Below, in pieces: positions 61,140-64,000 of a stretch of DNA of 64,000 bases (position 1 is the first letter of the stretch; the number at the start of each line of letters is the position of its first letter). This DNA comes from Brooklawnia cerclae. GTDB taxonomy: Bacteria; Actinomycetota; Actinomycetes; Propionibacteriales; Propionibacteriaceae. The stretch spans positions 1,550,001 to 1,614,000 of the forward strand of contig NZ_JAAMOZ010000001.1 of NCBI RefSeq assembly GCF_011758645.1, given 5' to 3'. Below the pieces are notes generated by a model, which saw only the letters and a list, made by a program, of their open reading frames with translations, was not told the origin of the DNA and ran no database searches. The position numbers and the translations under genes were made by a program.

Positions 61140-61535
61140 GTCGAATCCTTTCTGTTTTTCCGATCGGGCTATACATTAACCCCGTTGTCATGGCGGCCAT
61201 CATCCGCCGCCATCGCGCTCGTCCGGCGCGTTGCGCCCCGAATCGTTGTCGGTTCGCTTGTCGGAGGCGAAGCGGAGATTGTTTCGTTCTTGTTACGGAT
61301 ACGATCTCAAGAACCTCACTTTCCACGGGAAGCCGGTACGGTGCAGCGCCGCCGCGATCTTCCGATGCCGAGAGTCCGACCTTGTCAGGGCAGGCTCACG
61401 CTGACCAATTGTACGGGGGATTCAGGTTTTACCTAACCGTAATCCAGGTTTGTAGCCGTCTAGCCCAAACCCATCTATGATTCTAGACAATCTCCTTGGG
61501 AAAGACCTCATGGGATAGGGAATGTGGAGGTCCAA
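61140..61535. promoter_or_regulatory. 396-bp divergent control region
   Basis: No gene is supported here: the short open frames have no ribosome sites and odd composition. The right half is AT-richer than the window. GTCTAG (61458-61463) and CTAGAC (61483-61488) form an inverted repeat, and CAGGTTT recurs at about 61423 and 61445. These are candidate sites for the ROK repressor. The plus-strand gene has GGAGG 5 bp before its ATG. Confidence 0.45.
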
Positions 61536-62552
61536 ATGGTCGACCCGGTACGCGTCGCGATTGTCGGCGGCGGAATCCGTGGATCCATCTTCGCGCGTGT
61601 CGTGGGTGAACACCCACGTGCCGAACTCGCCGGAATCTGCGAACCGGCACCCCCGGTCGCCGAGCGTCTCGCGTCGGAATTCGACACTCCGATCGTGGGT
61701 AGCGTCGACGAACTGCTCGACAAGCACGCGCCGGATGCCGTCATCATCGCGACCCCGGACTTCGCGCACGTGGAGGTGGGACTGGCCGTCCTCGGACGCG
61801 GTCTCCACGCGATGTTCGAGAAGCCCCTGGCCACCACGGTCGAGGAGGCCGGCGTCCTTCGCGACGCGGCGAGCGCCTCACCCGGCAAGGTGATGGTGGG
61901 ATTCGAGAACCGGTGGAACCCGAAGTTCCAGGCCGTCAAGCGGCTGATGGGGCAGGCCGGAGCACCGCTGATCGCTCAGCGGATCCTGCTGCAGGACACC
62001 GAGTTCGTGCCGCGGCAGATGCTGTCGTGGGCAGGACGCTCCACCCCGGGGTGGTTCCTGTTCCCTCACACCCTCGACATGGCCATGTGGTTGTCCGGGG
62101 CACGGCCGGTGGAGGCCTACGCACGCGGCGTCCGCAAGGTGCTCGCCCCCGACGGCATCGACACCTGGGACCGGATCTCCGCGACGATCCTCATGTCGGA
62201 CGATTCGATCGTCACCCTCGACTCGGGTTGGGTCCTCCCGGAATCCAGGCCCGCGGTCTTCCAGTTCCACTACGAGGTCGAGGCCAAGGGCGCCCTCTAC
62301 GACATCACGATCGACGATTCCGGCATCACCCACTACAGCGCCGACCGCGCCTCGTACGTGGGCACCCCGGACACCGATTCACGGGGCCGCCTCGTGGGGG
62401 CGCACATCGACATGATCCGGGACTTCATCGACCTGTGCGACGGACAGGACGTGGAGACTCCCGATATCGAGCAGGGCTACGAGGTGACGATGGCCATCGC
62501 GGCCATCCACGAGTCCCTGCGCACCAATGCCAACGTCAGAATCCGCTACTGA
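61536..62552 (+). CDS. Gfo/Idh/MocA-family oxidoreductase
   Basis: A 338-residue NAD(P)-dependent sugar or cyclitol dehydrogenase. The Rossmann motif VAIVGGGIRGSIFA opens the protein, EKPLATT holds the catalytic Lys of the EKP motif, and FPHTLDMAMWL has the likely catalytic His. It would oxidise a sugar, inositol or their phosphates. GGAGG precedes the ATG at 61536. The sugar-binding lipoprotein gene starts 18 bp downstream, so the two are one operon, probably repressed by the divergent ROK protein. Confidence 0.9.
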   Translation: MVDPVRVAIVGGGIRGSIFARVVGEHPRAELAGICEPAPPVAERLASEFDTPIVGSVDELLDKHAPDAVIIATPDFAHVEVGLAVLGRGLHAMFEKPLATTVEEAGVLRDAASASPGKVMVGFENRWNPKFQAVKRLMGQAGAPLIAQRILLQDTEFVPRQMLSWAGRSTPGWFLFPHTLDMAMWLSGARPVEAYARGVRKVLAPDGIDTWDRISATILMSDDSIVTLDSGWVLPESRPAVFQFHYEVEAKGALYDITIDDSGITHYSADRASYVGTPDTDSRGRLVGAHIDMIRDFIDLCDGQDVETPDIEQGYEVTMAIAAIHESLRTNANVRIRY

Positions 62553-62570
62553 CGAGGAAGGATCACAACA

Positions 62571-63911
62571 ATGGGTGCATTCGACAACCGTATTTCGCGC
62601 CGTTTCATGCTCCAGGCGGGAGGTGTCGCGCTCGGCAGCTGGGCTCTCGCGGGCTGCGTCTCCCCCACTGCCGGCGACTCCGAGGCCTCGGGCTCAGCGG
62701 CGAGCTCGCCGCTGAAGCCCGACAGCGGGGATGTCACCGGTGAGCTCACGATCCTGGACGACAACACCAACCTGGTCTTCCAGGACGGCTTGATCGACGT
62801 TTTCCAGGAACAGACCGGCATCACCGTCAAGACTTATGAGATGGGTAACTTCAACGACCTGCACGACCGGTTCGCGACACTGTTCGCCGCCCAGGACAGC
62901 TCGTTCGACATCATCATGACCTGGGCCGGATGGTCTGCCGAGTTCGGCAAGGCCGGATGGCTGCAGGAACTCGACTCCAGCGCGCTGCCCTCCGATCTCA
63001 TCAGGCCCGCCCTCGACGCGGTCAGCTGGGACAGCAAGGTCTACGGGATGCCCAAGTTCGCCTCCGTGCAGACCATGTTCTGGAACAAGGAGCACTTCTC
63101 CGCCGCCGGGCTCGACCCCGACACGGTGCCGGAGAACTGGGACGACTTCGTCGCCGCGGCGAAGGCCTGTACGACGGCCGACCACTACGGATACTGCTGC
63201 GACATGGGCAACCCGGCGGGCGCCTACCAGAACTACCTGCGTGCGCTCCTGCTGGCCGGCGGCGAGCTCTACGACGCCGACTGGAACCCGCAGCTCAACT
63301 CGGAGGCGGGCATCGAGGGCCTCACGAAGATGGTCGAGCTCCTCAACCTCCACAAGGCGATGGATCCCGCGTCCCTGCAGATCACCAACGCCTCTGATCT
63401 CAACGACGTCTTCGCCCAGGGCAACACGTCCATCGTGTTCAACTGGCCCTTCCAGTGGGCGGCCGCCACCAAGGACGGCGCGAAGACGACCGCTGCGACC
63501 ACGGGCAACGGCCTCATCCCGGGCATCAACGTGCGCTCGGCATCCATCGACGGCTCGGAGGGCTACGCCATCAACGTGAACTCCCCGAACAAGCAGGCGG
63601 CGCTGAAGTGGCTGCAGTTCGCGTCCAGCGCGACCGCTCAGGCACAGATCGTCGGCCAGGAGGGCTGGTTCCCCGTGTCCCAGACCACCCTCGACGACCC
63701 CGCCACCGCCGAGGCACTGCCCGTCGTCACGACGTACAAGCAGAGCACGGACTACGTCACCAAGCGCTACGGCACCCCGTGGTCGAGCGAGCTCGACCAG
63801 CTGCTGTCGGTGCAGGTCAACCAGGCGATGAACCAGCAGATCACGCCTGAGGAGGCGCTGAACAACGCCCAGGAGGAGCTGAAGCCCATCGTCGAGAGGT
63901 ACATGGCATGA
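62571..63911 (+). CDS. Sugar ABC transporter substrate-binding lipoprotein
   Basis: A 446-residue type 1 extracellular solute-binding protein. The N-terminus RISRRFMLQAGGVALGSWALAGC joins a twin-Arg-like motif to a lipobox ending at Cys29, so it may be a Tat-exported lipoprotein. The fold has ITVKTYEMGNFNDLHDRFATLFAAQDSSFDIIMTWAGW and GMPKFASVQTMFWNKEHFSAAGLDP, typical of UgpB/MalE-type proteins. It delivers a sugar to the permeases encoded next; the stop overlaps the following ATG. Confidence 0.92.
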   Translation: MGAFDNRISRRFMLQAGGVALGSWALAGCVSPTAGDSEASGSAASSPLKPDSGDVTGELTILDDNTNLVFQDGLIDVFQEQTGITVKTYEMGNFNDLHDRFATLFAAQDSSFDIIMTWAGWSAEFGKAGWLQELDSSALPSDLIRPALDAVSWDSKVYGMPKFASVQTMFWNKEHFSAAGLDPDTVPENWDDFVAAAKACTTADHYGYCCDMGNPAGAYQNYLRALLLAGGELYDADWNPQLNSEAGIEGLTKMVELLNLHKAMDPASLQITNASDLNDVFAQGNTSIVFNWPFQWAAATKDGAKTTAATTGNGLIPGINVRSASIDGSEGYAINVNSPNKQAALKWLQFASSATAQAQIVGQEGWFPVSQTTLDDPATAEALPVVTTYKQSTDYVTKRYGTPWSSELDQLLSVQVNQAMNQQITPEEALNNAQEELKPIVERYMA

Positions 63912-64000
63912 CGCGAGCTCGCGTCTCGGTCGGGGAGAGGCAGGATCGCCGGTTCGCGATCGCTGCCTCTGCCCCGGCTGTCCTGACCATCTGTGCGCTG
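63908..64000 (+). CDS. Sugar ABC transporter permease, N-terminal fragment
   Basis: A 31-codon start of a gene that runs off the window. It overlaps the binding-protein stop as ATGA. The visible part is a basic cytoplasmic segment (RARVSVGERQDRRFA) followed by the start of a hydrophobic helix (APAVLTICAL), as expected for a MalF/UgpA-type permease in this position. Confidence 0.75.
   Translation, partial: MTRARVSVGERQDRRFAIAASAPAVLTICAL

Noticed and set aside
61140-61535. Small open frames of 60-103 codons in the ROK intergenic region
   Set aside because: No ribosome sites, no leaderless hexamer at their starts and no recognisable domain.
1-64000. tRNA, rRNA or complete insertion sequences
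   Set aside because: No cloverleaf with a conserved TTCRANY loop, no rRNA segment and no transposase was recognised anywhere in the window.

Overview
The window is high-GC DNA from an actinobacterium, most probably a member of the Propionibacteriaceae. The evidence is metabolic: a 12S-type methylmalonyl-CoA carboxyltransferase inside a Na+-pump decarboxylase operon, a 405-residue PPi-type phosphofructokinase, a class I PPK2 and a ROK glucokinase-like protein. Expression signals also fit: at least 15 genes begin 6-7 bp after a TANNNT hexamer with no Shine-Dalgarno, the usual actinobacterial leaderless pattern. No rRNA or tRNA lies in the window, so the family is an inference.

Positions 1-17000 hold a dense redox region: a drug-efflux MFS fragment, five SDR or epimerase enzymes, an MBL hydrolase, two MDR oxidoreductases, an aldo-keto reductase, an Old Yellow Enzyme, PhzF, two paralogous alpha/beta hydrolases, a dihydrolipoamide dehydrogenase, and LysR, HxlR and TetR regulators. 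Several divergent promoters there carry clear palindromes. Positions 17000-26700 hold a DUF2284 protein, an ABC-2 exporter coupled to a LolA-like lipoprotein-carrier-fold protein, small enzymes, an MHS-family symporter, a MarR regulator beside a second Old Yellow Enzyme, a short MITE-like element sitting on that gene's stop codon, an iron-sulfur/GNAT fusion and a Mug glycosylase.

Positions 26787-33561 hold two convergent versions of the poorly understood circularly permuted ATP-grasp / alpha-E / transglutaminase system. One has a fused ATP-grasp-alpha-E protein with an intact transglutaminase. The other has separate proteins with an intact ATP-grasp but a transglutaminase-fold partner whose nucleophilic Cys is gone. 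A PAC2 protein, a ROK kinase, an MFS carrier and a polar amino-acid ABC importer follow.

Positions 39565-45700 hold an apparent sulfoquinovosyl-diacylglycerol pair (SqdB plus SqdX-like glycosyltransferase) and a complete mmdADCB-type Na+-translocating methylmalonyl-CoA decarboxylase operon. Positions 45800-57700 carry an Hsp70-like ATPase, an LLM flavin oxidoreductase/FMN reductase pair, a rhomboid protease, PPK2, a PP2C phosphatase, YciO, a TadG-like protein, PPi-PFK, a YihY protein and a phosphohexomutase. Positions 57884-64000 hold a sugar nucleotidyltransferase coupled to a galactokinase-like kinase, then a ROK repressor divergent from an oxidoreductase/sugar ABC importer operon that runs off the window.
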